From an uncultured Bacilli bacterium (lineage in GTDB: Bacteria; Bacillota_I; Bacilli_A; RF39; UBA660): a stretch of DNA of 64,000 bases. Position 1 is the stretch's first letter. Each line of letters starts with the position of its first letter. The notes beneath the pieces are model-generated. The model had not been told where the DNA came from, made no database searches, and was given only the letters and a program-made list of their open reading frames with translations. The DNA lies in contig CAKPFG010000004.1 in NCBI GenBank assembly GCA_934153675.1, positions 20,811 to 84,810 on the forward strand. Direction: 5' to 3'. This document shows positions 26,813 through 36,190 of this stretch, piece by piece. A program made the translations under genes and the position numbers.

Positions 26813-26916
26813 TTAATCACCATTAATATAATACATCATTAAATTAATTTATTCAACTATATAACTTTAATTTTACTTTTTTTTTAATTTATAGTATAAT
26901 TTTATAGGTGATTGAA

Positions 26917-27231
26917 ATGGAATATTTAAAATATATAATAATTGCTGTTATTTTAGTAGTAATTGCTATTGCTATTATTCGTTCAAAGAAAAAAGATTTT
27001 ACCCTTGATGCTAATAAATTAATTCAAAATTTAGGTGGTAAGGATAATGTTATTAATTATGAGGTAAATAAATCGAGATTTATAGTAACTTTAAAAGATA
27101 TAAAAAAAGCAGATAAACTAGCTATTCAAAAAATGGGAGCAAGAGGAATACTAGAGGTAGATAATCAGTTAAAAATAGTTTTGGGCTCTGGTGCAAATAA
27201 AATTGTAAAATGTATTAATGATTTAAAATGA
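26917..27231 (+). CDS. Membrane-anchored PTS EIIB-like domain lacking the active Cys
   Basis: 104 residues. An N-terminal membrane helix (about 6-22) is followed by a domain that aligns with glucose-family PTS EIIB: LGGKDNV, SRFIVTLKD, MGARGILEV, LKIVLGSGA. In true EIIB a Cys precedes the [TS]R pair and is phosphorylated. Here the equivalent residue is Asn51, so phosphotransfer is not expected. It may bind a partner or be a structural relic. Start ATG 26917, 4 bases after GGTGAT; TATAAT lies at 26894-26899. Confidence 0.7.
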   Translation: MEYLKYIIIAVILVVIAIAIIRSKKKDFTLDANKLIQNLGGKDNVINYEVNKSRFIVTLKDIKKADKLAIQKMGARGILEVDNQLKIVLGSGANKIVKCINDLK

Positions 27232-27258
27232 AACAATAAATATTTGTTTTATTTTTTT
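27231..27258 (+). terminator. Weak terminator-like hairpin
   Basis: AAACAA / TTGTTT with a 7-base loop followed by a T-rich run, just after the EIIB-like gene. Confidence 0.45.
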
Positions 27259-27260
27259 AT

Positions 27261-27290
27261 AATTTGTCAAAATTCGACAAAATTTGACAA
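27261..27290 (+). promoter_or_regulatory. Three 10-bp tandem repeats resembling Spo0A boxes, upstream of the sensor kinase
   Basis: AATTTGTCAA, AATTCGACAA and AATTTGACAA follow one another with no gap. The middle block contains TTCGACA, the exact complement of the Spo0A box TGTCGAA. The others contain one-mismatch versions (TGTCAAA; TTTGACA). The exact 10-bp period puts the sites on one helical face. TATAAT-like sequence follows at about 27295-27307. The kinase start codon is 31 bases downstream of the repeats. Confidence 0.55.
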
Positions 27291-27321
27291 ACAAATATAA
27301 TATAATAATTTTGGTGATTTG

Positions 27322-28575
27322 ATGAATATGTTTAGTACTTTGTTGTTTGATTTAATTTTTATATTATTTCCATTTTTAATATATATATTATTTTTAGCAT
27401 CTAATAATAGTATTTCTAATAAAACAAAAAAATTTCTATTTGATGTGTTGTTAATGTCTGCTTTATATATAGTATATAAGTATAGTTTAGACGATTATAT
27501 AATTTTAAATTTTTTAATTCTTAATAGTTTGATATTAATTGCTTATTTAAAAAACAGAGTATTGTGTGCTAATTTAATTGCAGTTTTGTTAATAATATGT
27601 TATAAAACCAATTTTAATTATATTATTTTTATGTTAATTCCATATGTGTTTTTATATCTTTTTTATAAATTATATCAAAATAATAAGGTAAGTGATTTTT
27701 TATTTATTGATTTATTTTTATTTACACAATATTTATTTTTAATTTTATGGCTTATTTTCTTTAATGAAAAATTATATTTTGATTTAACATTTATTAATAC
27801 TATACTTATTATGGTATTTAATTATATAATTATTCATATTATATACCTAATTTATAATTTGGGAGAAAATATTATTAAATGTAACGTTAATTATAATGCG
27901 CTAAAGCATGATTGCCATATAAAAATGTCTTTATTCAAAATAACACATGAAATTAAAAATCCAATTGCTGTTATTAAAGCTTATTTAGATATGATGGATG
28001 TAAAAAATAGTAAACAAGTTGAAAAATATATACCCATTATACAAGGGGAGATTAATAGATTGTTGAATTTATTACAAGATTTTTTACTGGTTAATAAATC
28101 AAATATTACTTTTGATCTTATGGATATGAATATGCTTCTTGAGGATGTTGTAAAAAAACAACTGCCTCTTTTAAAAAGTAAAAATATTAAATTTGAAAAT
28201 GATTTAATAGATGATGAAATATACATAAATGGAGATTATAATAGACTTAGTCAGGTAATAATTAATATTGTAAAAAATAGTATAGAGGCTATAGATAAAA
28301 ATAAAAAAGGAGTAATAAAAATTAAGAATAGTATAAAAAATAATGTTTTGAATATTATTATAGAGGATAATGGAACCGGCATTAGTAAAAAAAATCTTTT
28401 GAAAATAAAAGAACCATTTTATACTACAAAAATAAAAGGTACTGGACTTGGTGTTTCATTATCAGATGAAATAATAAAAGCACATAAGGGATTATTAAAA
28501 TATGAATCGACTGAAGGTGTTGGTACTAAAGTTATTATTAAATTACCATTATATGGAAAGGAAGATTTATGTTAA
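27322..28575 (+). CDS. Multi-membrane-span sensor histidine kinase (KinB-like)
   Basis: 417 residues. Six or seven hydrophobic segments (about 5-190) are followed by a HisKA-like helix with the phosphorylated His in THEIKNPIAVIKAY. A HATPase domain follows with NIVKNSIEAID, EDNGTGISKKNL and GTGLGVSLSDEII. There is no response regulator gene next to it, and upstream repeats resemble Spo0A boxes. Both fit an orphan phosphorelay kinase feeding Spo0A, like KinB, but this is inference. Start ATG 27322, 3 bases after GGTGAT. It overlaps the next gene by 7 bases. Confidence 0.8.
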   Translation: MNMFSTLLFDLIFILFPFLIYILFLASNNSISNKTKKFLFDVLLMSALYIVYKYSLDDYIILNFLILNSLILIAYLKNRVLCANLIAVLLIICYKTNFNYIIFMLIPYVFLYLFYKLYQNNKVSDFLFIDLFLFTQYLFLILWLIFFNEKLYFDLTFINTILIMVFNYIIIHIIYLIYNLGENIIKCNVNYNALKHDCHIKMSLFKITHEIKNPIAVIKAYLDMMDVKNSKQVEKYIPIIQGEINRLLNLLQDFLLVNKSNITFDLMDMNMLLEDVVKKQLPLLKSKNIKFENDLIDDEIYINGDYNRLSQVIINIVKNSIEAIDKNKKGVIKIKNSIKNNVLNIIIEDNGTGISKKNLLKIKEPFYTTKIKGTGLGVSLSDEIIKAHKGLLKYESTEGVGTKVIIKLPLYGKEDLC

Positions 28576-29369
28576 AAACTAAGTGTATTCCGTTTTATGC
28601 GGATAATAATAGTAGTAATTTACCCTTTTATTTGTTACAGGATGCAAGAGGAAATGATGTAATTTATATAAATGATAAAAATATGATATATACAAATTCC
28701 AAAAATATTACTTTATATGAACAAATGGATATGTATACTAAATGTTTAAATCAGGGAATATGTTATTTTTATAGAATAGATAAAAATATAAGGGTTTTGA
28801 AAAAACATATAAATAAAGATATTTATTGGTATTTATTAAACGGTAATGATCAATTAGGCATATATAAAACTAAATTTGATAATTTAGAAAATGTTAATAT
28901 TTATTTTAATGATAAGTATTTTTGCCTTACTAGCATGGAATATGGTGAGTATGTACCTGAAGTAGTTGCAGGATATGATATAAAAAATAAAAAACTTTTT
29001 GATTGTGAAGATTATCAAACAGGGAATTATCTTTATAAATCTCTAGTTGAGGTTAGAAGATGTAGATATGATTGTATATGTTCAATATTAAAAAAAGAAA
29101 TTTTAATTGATGACGAGGAAAGATTATTTAGTTTTTTAAGTTTTATATTAAATAAGAAAATAACTAAAGAAAATTATATGGATAATATTGATAAGGCACG
29201 TTTTTATGTGTTAAAAAAATATCCAAAATTAATTAATTTAAAAATAGAAAAAGATAAGTTAAAAGAGCAAAATAAGTTATTTGGAATTAATCATTTTTAC
29301 TTTAATAGATTAGAAAACGATATACCTGAATTAAAATATAAACAAAATAAGACATATGTAAAAGCATAA
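28569..29369 (+). CDS. Hypothetical protein
   Basis: 266 residues, soluble, with no signal peptide. It is translationally coupled to the upstream kinase (7-base overlap), so it may be a cytoplasmic partner. The sequence has several Cys (a CRYDCIC cluster about residues 168-174) and a Lys-rich C-terminal helix. No family is recognised. It ends about 70 bases before miaB. Confidence 0.55.
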   Translation: MLKTKCIPFYADNNSSNLPFYLLQDARGNDVIYINDKNMIYTNSKNITLYEQMDMYTKCLNQGICYFYRIDKNIRVLKKHINKDIYWYLLNGNDQLGIYKTKFDNLENVNIYFNDKYFCLTSMEYGEYVPEVVAGYDIKNKKLFDCEDYQTGNYLYKSLVEVRRCRYDCICSILKKEILIDDEERLFSFLSFILNKKITKENYMDNIDKARFYVLKKYPKLINLKIEKDKLKEQNKLFGINHFYFNRLENDIPELKYKQNKTYVKA

Positions 29370-29452
29370 GTTTTGTTTTTTTTTGCTTATTAATAGTCTT
29401 GCTAAAAAATAGTAAATATGATATTATCTTTTAGGAAAGAGACGTGGTTTTT

Positions 29453-30859
29453 ATGATGCCTAGTTTAAAGGAAGCAAAAAAAAGAACAAGAAATGCAGTT
29501 AACAATTATAGATATATAAAAGATAGTATTTATTCTTCAATTGGGAAAAATAAAAAATATTATATAAAAACATATGGTTGTCAAATGAATGAGCATGATA
29601 GTGAAAATATTAAAGCTTTGCTTGAGGAAATGGGTTTTAGTGAAACTCTTGATATGGAAAACGCTGATTTAATTTTATTAAATACGTGTGCTATAAGGGA
29701 AAATGCTCATAATAAAGTATTTGGCTTTTTGGGTCGTGTTAAACATTTAAAAGAAACTAAAAAGGATATTATTACTGGTATTTGTGGTTGTATGGCTCAG
29801 GAAGAAAATGTTGTGAATGAAATTAAAAATAAGTATAAATGGGTAGATATTGTATTTGGAACGCATAATATTTCTAATTTACCGGAGATATTAAAAAATA
29901 GTATTGAAAATCATAGACAAAATATATGTGTTTTATCTGTTGAAGGTGATATAGTTGAAGATATACCGGTAAAAAGGAACTCAAAGTATAAGGCTTTTGT
30001 TAATATTATGTATGGGTGTGATAAATTTTGTACTTATTGTATTGTTCCTTATACTAGGGGTAAACAACGTAGTCGTAATCCAAGGGATATAATTAAAGAG
30101 GTAGAAAATCTTGTTCATGATGGATATAAAGAGGTTACTCTTTTAGGTCAAAATGTTAATGCTTATGGTAAAGATCTTAATCTTAATTATTATTTAGGTG
30201 ATTTACTTAAGGATGTTGCTTTAACCTCTATACCTAGAGTTCGTTTTTTAACAAGTCATCCTTGGGATTTTACTGATGAGATGATTGATGTTATCAAAAA
30301 ATATGATAACATAATGCCTTATATTCATCTTCCTTTACAAAGTGGATCTGATAGAATATTAAAACTTATGGGTAGACGTTATACGAAGGATTCTTATCTA
30401 CAATTATATAAAAAAATAAAAGGAATACCTAATGTTGCAATTACGACTGATATCATAGTAGGATTCCCGAATGAAACAGAAGATGATTTTAATGAAACAT
30501 TATCGGTTGTAGATATTTGTAAATATGATTCGGCTTTTACTTTTATTTTTTCACCCAGAGAAGGAACACCAGCTGCTTTGATGGAGGATAATGTTGGTTT
30601 TGATGTAAAAAGTTCAAGATTACATAAATTAAATGAGAAAATAAATTATTATGCTAATTTGAATAATCAAAAGTATTTAAACAAGGTAGTTAAAGTTTTA
30701 ATAGAAGGTAATTCTAATAAAGAAGGTTATTTAATGGGATATACAGATACTATGAAACTTGTTAATGTAAAAAATGTAAGAAATTGTATTGGGGAGATTG
30801 TTAATGTTAAAATAACAGATGTTAAAACTTGGAGTATGACAGGAAAGATGATAGATTAA
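29453..30859 (+). CDS. miaB: tRNA-2-methylthio-N6-dimethylallyladenosine synthase MiaB
   Basis: About 468 residues. The N-terminal UPF0004 domain has Cys in YGCQMNEHDSE, LNTCAIRENA and ICGCMAQ (first Fe-S cluster). The radical-SAM motif is CDKFCTYC. SHPWDFTDEM and PLQSGSDRILKLMGR follow, and a C-terminal TRAM domain ends the protein. It adds the methylthio group to i6A37 in tRNA. I use ATG 29453; a GTG at 29444 is less likely. In Bacillus miaB lies near cotE, but here cotE is 22 kb away. Confidence 0.94.
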   Translation: MMPSLKEAKKRTRNAVNNYRYIKDSIYSSIGKNKKYYIKTYGCQMNEHDSENIKALLEEMGFSETLDMENADLILLNTCAIRENAHNKVFGFLGRVKHLKETKKDIITGICGCMAQEENVVNEIKNKYKWVDIVFGTHNISNLPEILKNSIENHRQNICVLSVEGDIVEDIPVKRNSKYKAFVNIMYGCDKFCTYCIVPYTRGKQRSRNPRDIIKEVENLVHDGYKEVTLLGQNVNAYGKDLNLNYYLGDLLKDVALTSIPRVRFLTSHPWDFTDEMIDVIKKYDNIMPYIHLPLQSGSDRILKLMGRRYTKDSYLQLYKKIKGIPNVAITTDIIVGFPNETEDDFNETLSVVDICKYDSAFTFIFSPREGTPAALMEDNVGFDVKSSRLHKLNEKINYYANLNNQKYLNKVVKVLIEGNSNKEGYLMGYTDTMKLVNVKNVRNCIGEIVNVKITDVKTWSMTGKMID

Positions 30860-30903
30860 GTTCTATTTTCTTTTTTTTTACATAGGTTTAATTAGGTGAT
30901 TTG

Positions 30904-31962
30904 ATGCATACAATTGGTTTTCCTAAAATAGCAAGTTACGATATTCCAGCTTTATATTTATTTAAATCTATCACTAATTATAAAGTAATAAAACCAGTGA
31001 TCAATTTAGAAACAATGGAAGAGGGAAGTAAGAATAGTCCTGATTTTGTTTGTGCGCCTTTTAAGTATACTTTAGGTAGTTTAATTAATGCTTTAAAAAA
31101 TGGAGCAGATATTTTAATTCAGTTTGGTGGTGGATGTAGATACGGTTATTATGCATCCTTGCAAGAAGAAATATTAAAATCATTAGGATATAATTTTAAG
31201 ATGTATAATTTAATAATAGCAGGTAATAGTGATTTTAAAAGAATTTATAAAATAATGAAGGATATAGATCCAAAAATAAAATTATCTAGGGTAATAAAAT
31301 ATGGAATTATAGCTTTACGCATGGTGTGTTATATGGATAAAATAGATGATTATATTAGACAAAATATTGGTTTTGAAGTAAAAAAAGGTTCTTTTATTAA
31401 ATTAAAAAATTGTATGTTGAATGATTTTTATCATACAAAAGGTTTTTTACATTTGAATAAATTGTATAGAAGATATAAAAAATTATTTAAAAAAATAAAA
31501 GTCAATAAACCTAAAAATCATCTTAAAGTAGGTATTATTGGGGAATTATATACATTAATGGAAGAAAATGCTAATTATGAAATTGAATATGAACTTGCTA
31601 AAAATAATATAGCTATAAAAAGATTCACTAATGTAACTTATCTTTTGTTAAAAAAACGTAAATTGGTAAAAAAATATTTGAAACGTCTTTATAATATTAA
31701 GTATAAAATGGGTGCGGATGCCGTTGATAATATTTATCATACTAAATATTTTTGTAAAAAGAAATATGATGGTATTATTCACATTAAATCAAGTTTTTGT
31801 ACGCCAGAAATTGGTGCAATGCCAATTATAAATAAAATAGCTAAAGAAAATAATGTGCCAGTAATATTTTTTAGTTTTGATACTAATACATCTAAAGTTG
31901 GTATGAAAACTAGAATTGAAGCATTTGTAGATATGTTAGAAATGAGGAAATATAATGAATGA
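30904..31962 (+). CDS. 2-hydroxyacyl-CoA dehydratase-like protein (DUF2229/HgdB-related)
   Basis: 352 residues. It has the fold signature of the dehydratase/activase-associated family: PDFVCAPFKYTLGSL, LIQFGGGCRYGYYA, then VGIIGELYTL and IIHIKSSFCTPEIGAMPII. Cys in these motifs could hold a 4Fe-4S cluster. It overlaps the activase gene by 8 bases, forming a two-gene module. Such pairs are related to the ATP-driven electron-activation systems of 2-hydroxyacyl-CoA or benzoyl-CoA enzymes. The substrate of this free-standing version is unknown. Start ATG 30904, 3 bases after GGTGAT. Confidence 0.75.
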   Translation: MHTIGFPKIASYDIPALYLFKSITNYKVIKPVINLETMEEGSKNSPDFVCAPFKYTLGSLINALKNGADILIQFGGGCRYGYYASLQEEILKSLGYNFKMYNLIIAGNSDFKRIYKIMKDIDPKIKLSRVIKYGIIALRMVCYMDKIDDYIRQNIGFEVKKGSFIKLKNCMLNDFYHTKGFLHLNKLYRRYKKLFKKIKVNKPKNHLKVGIIGELYTLMEENANYEIEYELAKNNIAIKRFTNVTYLLLKKRKLVKKYLKRLYNIKYKMGADAVDNIYHTKYFCKKKYDGIIHIKSSFCTPEIGAMPIINKIAKENNVPVIFFSFDTNTSKVGMKTRIEAFVDMLEMRKYNE

Positions 31963-32896
31963 ATGTTATTTAGGTGTTGATATTGGTTCTATTTCTACAA
32001 AAGGTGTTGTTATAGATAATGATAATAATATTATTGCTAAAGAATATATTTGGACAGAAGGAAATCCTGTTAAAGCTGTAAAAAAATTGGTATCTGTATT
32101 AAAAAAACAAGTTGGTAATAAATACATATTAAAAGGAATAGGTACAACTGGTAGTGCAAGAAAACTAATAGGACTTATGTTAGATGCTTCCGTTGTTAAA
32201 AATGAAATAACTGCCCATGCAATAGGTACTATGTCAAAATATAAAGATGTTAAAACCATACTAGAAATAGGTGGCCAAGATTCTAAAATTATTTTAATTA
32301 ATAACGGTATTATTACAGATTATGCCATGAATACTTTATGTGCTGCTGGAACAGGGGCTTTTTTATCTAGTCAAGCCAAAAGACTTGGTATTGATATAAA
32401 TGACTTTGGACTTCTTGCTCTTAGTAGTAATAATCCTGTTAAAATTGCAGCAAGATGTACTGTTTTTGCTGAATCTGATTTAATCCATAAAGCACAATCA
32501 GGTTATGAATTAAAAGATATAGTAGCAGGGTTATGTAGAAGCATTGTTTTAAATTATTTAAATAATGTAGGAAAGGGCAAAAAAATAAAAGGTCCTATTA
32601 TTTTTCAAGGAGGAGTTAGTAAAAATCAGGGGGTAGTAAAGTACTTTAAAGAAATATTAAAAGAAGATGTTATAGTAGATGAAAATAGTCATCTAATGGG
32701 TGCAATTGGCATTGCAATATTAGCCAAAAGAAATAAAAATGATAAAGTATATACATTTGATATAAACGATATAAAATTTATTACTAAAGGTATGGAGTGT
32801 TCGAGATGTAGTAATAATTGTGAAATATTAAAAATATATAAAAATGATAAATTAATAGATGCCTGGGGTAATAGATGCCCTAAAGGTGTAGCATAA
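31955..32896 (+). CDS. Acyl-CoA dehydratase activase (BcrA/BadF/HgdC family ATPase)
   Basis: 313 residues with an actin-like ATPase fold: GVDIGSISTKGVVID at the N-terminus and EIGGQDSKII. Cluster Cys residues lie in NTLCAAGTGAF and AARCTVFAESD, as in HgdC-type activases. FQGGVSKN follows. An added Cys-rich tail (CSRCSNNC, RCPKG) could bind another metal. The activase transfers one electron to a partner dehydratase using ATP. Here the partner is the overlapping upstream gene. A short hairpin (AAACATTC/GAATGTTT) follows the stop. Confidence 0.85.
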   Translation: MNECYLGVDIGSISTKGVVIDNDNNIIAKEYIWTEGNPVKAVKKLVSVLKKQVGNKYILKGIGTTGSARKLIGLMLDASVVKNEITAHAIGTMSKYKDVKTILEIGGQDSKIILINNGIITDYAMNTLCAAGTGAFLSSQAKRLGIDINDFGLLALSSNNPVKIAARCTVFAESDLIHKAQSGYELKDIVAGLCRSIVLNYLNNVGKGKKIKGPIIFQGGVSKNQGVVKYFKEILKEDVIVDENSHLMGAIGIAILAKRNKNDKVYTFDINDIKFITKGMECSRCSNNCEILKIYKNDKLIDAWGNRCPKGVA

Positions 32897-32916
32897 AAAC
32901 ATTCAAAGGAATGTTT

Positions 32917-33498
32917 AAGATTATTTACAAATGATAATGTTAAAAGCCTTTTTTGTAAAAATATTTATTAACGTAAAAATTTAGAAAACAAGTTTTATAA
33001 ACTTTCCTTTGGTAAATAATTAATTTTTTAGAATTATTAGGATTAAAGAAAGAATATAATTTAAAAATTAGTTTTTCAATTACATTGGGATATACAAATA
33101 TAAATGAAATTAAGAAAATAATTGATAGTGAAGAGTTTAAACAATACTCTGAATTATTTACCTTAGTAACATCAACTTGTGCTAAATTAGAAGATATAAA
33201 AAATTATTAACAGTATTAATAGTAGCTAAAAGTAAATCGATGATAAAAAAAATTTCAATTTTAATTACAATGGCAGGAAACTATAAAATAGAAAATTATA
33301 TTAATACTTCGTTTTTGTTAATGTCAAGGTAAGTATAATAGTAACTATTGTTATTGATAAATGGGTCAATATTAAGTTTTTTTATACGTGGTATGTTTAG
33401 TATTTGAAAAGATATCTGCGTAAATTTTGACATTGAGTATGGTTTTTCGTTATTTTATTAAAACGAATTTTCAAATAAAAATTCACGGTTTAATTAAT
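32917..33498. other. Non-coding stretch with a gene relic
   Basis: The only coding-like part is 33016-33210. It is an open frame without a start codon, encoding ELLGLKKEYNLKIS ... TSTCAKLEDIKNY and ending in TAA. Flanking sequence is AT-rich with stops in all frames. The relic has no recognised family. Nothing else with clear structure is seen before the hairpin at 33501. Confidence 0.35.
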
Positions 33499-33500
33499 TA

Positions 33501-33529
33501 AAAGTTATTTACAATATAACTTTTTTTTT
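33501..33529 (+). terminator. Terminator-like hairpin upstream of yfhO
   Basis: AAAGTTAT / ATAACTTT, 7-base loop, then eight or more T. It probably ends the transcript of the lost gene in the preceding gap. Confidence 0.6.
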
Positions 33530-33553
33530 ATATAATTAAATAGAGGTAATTTT

Positions 33554-36106
33554 ATGAAACGTAGTAAAAAGATATTTATTTTAATATCATCATTTTTTCT
33601 TCCTATATTAATTGTAGGTGGTGTTGTTGGATATTTAGAGATAATAAATCATGGGAAGTTTTTTAATAATGGAGAAAATTTTTTACTTGCTGATATGGCT
33701 AGTCAATATAATTCTTTATATAATTATATTCATGATGTATTGGTAGGAAATGAATCTATTTTTTATTCTTTTAGTAAGGGACTTGGGGGTAATATGGCTA
33801 GTACAGTTGGTTATTATTTATCTAGTCCATTTAATTTACTTTATATGTTTGTAAGTAAGGCGAATACTCCTTTGATGACTTTTTTTATTTTGCTTATAAA
33901 ATTAGGTTTATGCAGTTTATTTATGAATTTATTTTTAAATTATAAATATAAGCCTAGATTTAGTCATTTAATATTTTCTTTAAGTTATGCTTTAATGGGG
34001 TTTACAACTGTATATTATTTTAATAATATGTGGCTTGATGTTATTTATATGACCCCTCTTGTTATGATTGGAATAAATAAGCTTATAGATGGTAATAGTA
34101 CTTATTATATTATTACCTTAGCACTTGCTATTTTATTTAATTTTTATATTGCTTATATGCTTTGCATTTTTTGTGTTATTTATTTTTTATATGAATTATT
34201 TTGTAAGTATCGTTTTAAAGATTTTAAAATATACAAAAATATTTTGTTATCTTTTCTTTTATCTAGTGTGTTAGCGGCATTGATATCAAGTTTTCTTTTA
34301 ATACCGGCTGTTTTAAATTTAAGTCATATAATGCGTTTTGATCTAGATCATAGTCTTCTTGATTTGCATTTGGAACATATAGGAAAAACATTTTTAAACA
34401 CTGTATTTTCAAAAACATATATAGGTACACATAATACGACTTCAGTATTGGGAAGAAATAGACCTGTTTTATATGTATGTTTATTTACTTTTTCTTTAAT
34501 GTTTTTATATTTCTTTAACAAAAAAATTAAAAGAAAAGATAAAGTGCTTAGTCTGCTTGTGATTTTCTTTTTTCTACTTAGTTTTTTAATTCCACATTTA
34601 CAATTATTTTGGCAAGCATTTTCTTTCCCTAATGGTTATATAGCTCGTTTTTCATTTTTCTATTCTTTTTTTGTTATATATTTGGCTAGTAAATGTTTTT
34701 ATAATTGTGATAAGATTAGAATTATATATTTTATATTATTAATTGTTTTATATAGTATTATTAGTTATTTTGTTAGTAAGATATATTTAGTTTTTTTATC
34801 AAGTGGAGATATAATAATAAGTGTTATTTTTGTTTTAATTTATTTAGTGCTATTCTTTTTATATACTAGATTATCTAAAAAGAAAATTATAAATATTTTA
34901 ATTTTACTTGCTGTTATTATTGAACTTACATTTAACTATGCAGATACATTGGTAACTATTAAATCTATGAAGGTTGTAAGTAGTTATAAAACTTTTTATA
35001 ATCAAACGTGTGCTAATTTAAATAATATTGAATCTAATTTTTATAGAATTGATGGTAATTATTATTTTAGTTATTTAGATAGTCATACTTGTTCAACTAA
35101 TGGTATTACAACGGCACTTTCTACTAATGATGGAGATTTATATCGCTTTTTTCATAAAAACGGTGGTTCTTTAACTTATACAACAATTATGTATGATTTT
35201 AATAAACTTCCAGTGTTTGATTCTTTATTTGGTGTTAAGTATATATATAGTAAAGACAAATTAGATGAAACATTATATAAAGAAAAAGGTAAATTTAAAA
35301 TAAAAAAATATAATTCTTTTAAGAAAATATATGAAGATAAATACGTCTATATTTATGAAAATCCTTATGTATTAAATCTTGGTTATATAGTAAGTGATGA
35401 TTATAAAAATTATAATACTAAAGGGCATGATAGTTTAGATAATATGAATAATTTTATTAAAAGTTTAAGTGGCATTAAAGATGACGTAATTAAACCTTTG
35501 AAAAAGAAATATTTAGGTAATAATGAATATAGTTTTGAAGTTACTTCATCTGATTATTTGTATTTAACAGTTACTTATGATATTGCTATTAACTGGACTG
35601 TTTATGATACTATATATATAAATGATAATTATATAACATCTCTTGATAGTGAAAATATCGGTATTGTAAAAATAAAAAATGATTATAAAAATAGTACTAT
35701 AACATTAAGAATGGATAATGCTATTGAGAAGGCTAAGGATAAGGCTAACTTATATTATATAGATATGGATAATTTTAAGGCGGCTATTAATAAATTGAAA
35801 CAAAATCAATTAAAAAATATAAATGTTAATGGTAATAAAGTATCTGGTGATATTTCCTTAAAAAAGGATGGAACATTATTTTTATCTATTCCATATGATA
35901 AGGGATTTAATGTTTTTGTAGATGGTAAGAAAGTAAATTATAAAAAAATTGCTGGTGATTTTATTGGTATTGATTTAAAAAAGGGTAATCACAAAATAAC
36001 TTTAAAGTATTATTCTTATGGATTTTCTCTAGGCGTTGTTATAAGCAGTATATCTATATTGATATTAATTTTATACATATATAAAAAGAAAACTTATAAA
36101 AATTAG
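33554..36106 (+). CDS. YfhO family membrane protein
   Basis: 850 residues. A GT-C-type polytopic N-terminal part has about 12-13 helices, with ADMASQYNSLYNY after the first helix and SFSKGLGGNMAST soon after. A large extracytoplasmic beta-rich region follows (about 460-820) with a final helix and a basic tail KKKTYKN. YfhO in Bacillus is required for glycosylation of lipoteichoic acid. A role in adding sugars to LTA is plausible, since an LtaS is encoded at 58557. It is a single gene with its own terminator. The ribosome site is AGAGG. Confidence 0.85.
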   Translation: MKRSKKIFILISSFFLPILIVGGVVGYLEIINHGKFFNNGENFLLADMASQYNSLYNYIHDVLVGNESIFYSFSKGLGGNMASTVGYYLSSPFNLLYMFVSKANTPLMTFFILLIKLGLCSLFMNLFLNYKYKPRFSHLIFSLSYALMGFTTVYYFNNMWLDVIYMTPLVMIGINKLIDGNSTYYIITLALAILFNFYIAYMLCIFCVIYFLYELFCKYRFKDFKIYKNILLSFLLSSVLAALISSFLLIPAVLNLSHIMRFDLDHSLLDLHLEHIGKTFLNTVFSKTYIGTHNTTSVLGRNRPVLYVCLFTFSLMFLYFFNKKIKRKDKVLSLLVIFFFLLSFLIPHLQLFWQAFSFPNGYIARFSFFYSFFVIYLASKCFYNCDKIRIIYFILLIVLYSIISYFVSKIYLVFLSSGDIIISVIFVLIYLVLFFLYTRLSKKKIINILILLAVIIELTFNYADTLVTIKSMKVVSSYKTFYNQTCANLNNIESNFYRIDGNYYFSYLDSHTCSTNGITTALSTNDGDLYRFFHKNGGSLTYTTIMYDFNKLPVFDSLFGVKYIYSKDKLDETLYKEKGKFKIKKYNSFKKIYEDKYVYIYENPYVLNLGYIVSDDYKNYNTKGHDSLDNMNNFIKSLSGIKDDVIKPLKKKYLGNNEYSFEVTSSDYLYLTVTYDIAINWTVYDTIYINDNYITSLDSENIGIVKIKNDYKNSTITLRMDNAIEKAKDKANLYYIDMDNFKAAINKLKQNQLKNINVNGNKVSGDISLKKDGTLFLSIPYDKGFNVFVDGKKVNYKKIAGDFIGIDLKKGNHKITLKYYSYGFSLGVVISSISILILILYIYKKKTYKN

Positions 36107-36119
36107 GTTTTCTTTTTTT
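36086..36119 (+). terminator. Rho-independent terminator of yfhO
   Basis: AAGAAAAC / GTTTTCTT with a 13-base loop and T run. It overlaps the stop codon region. Confidence 0.7.
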
Positions 36120-36190
36120 AATTAACTAAAATATTGCTTTTGCATCAAAAATATTATATAATTTTCTTAGATTAAGAGAGGATGATTTAA

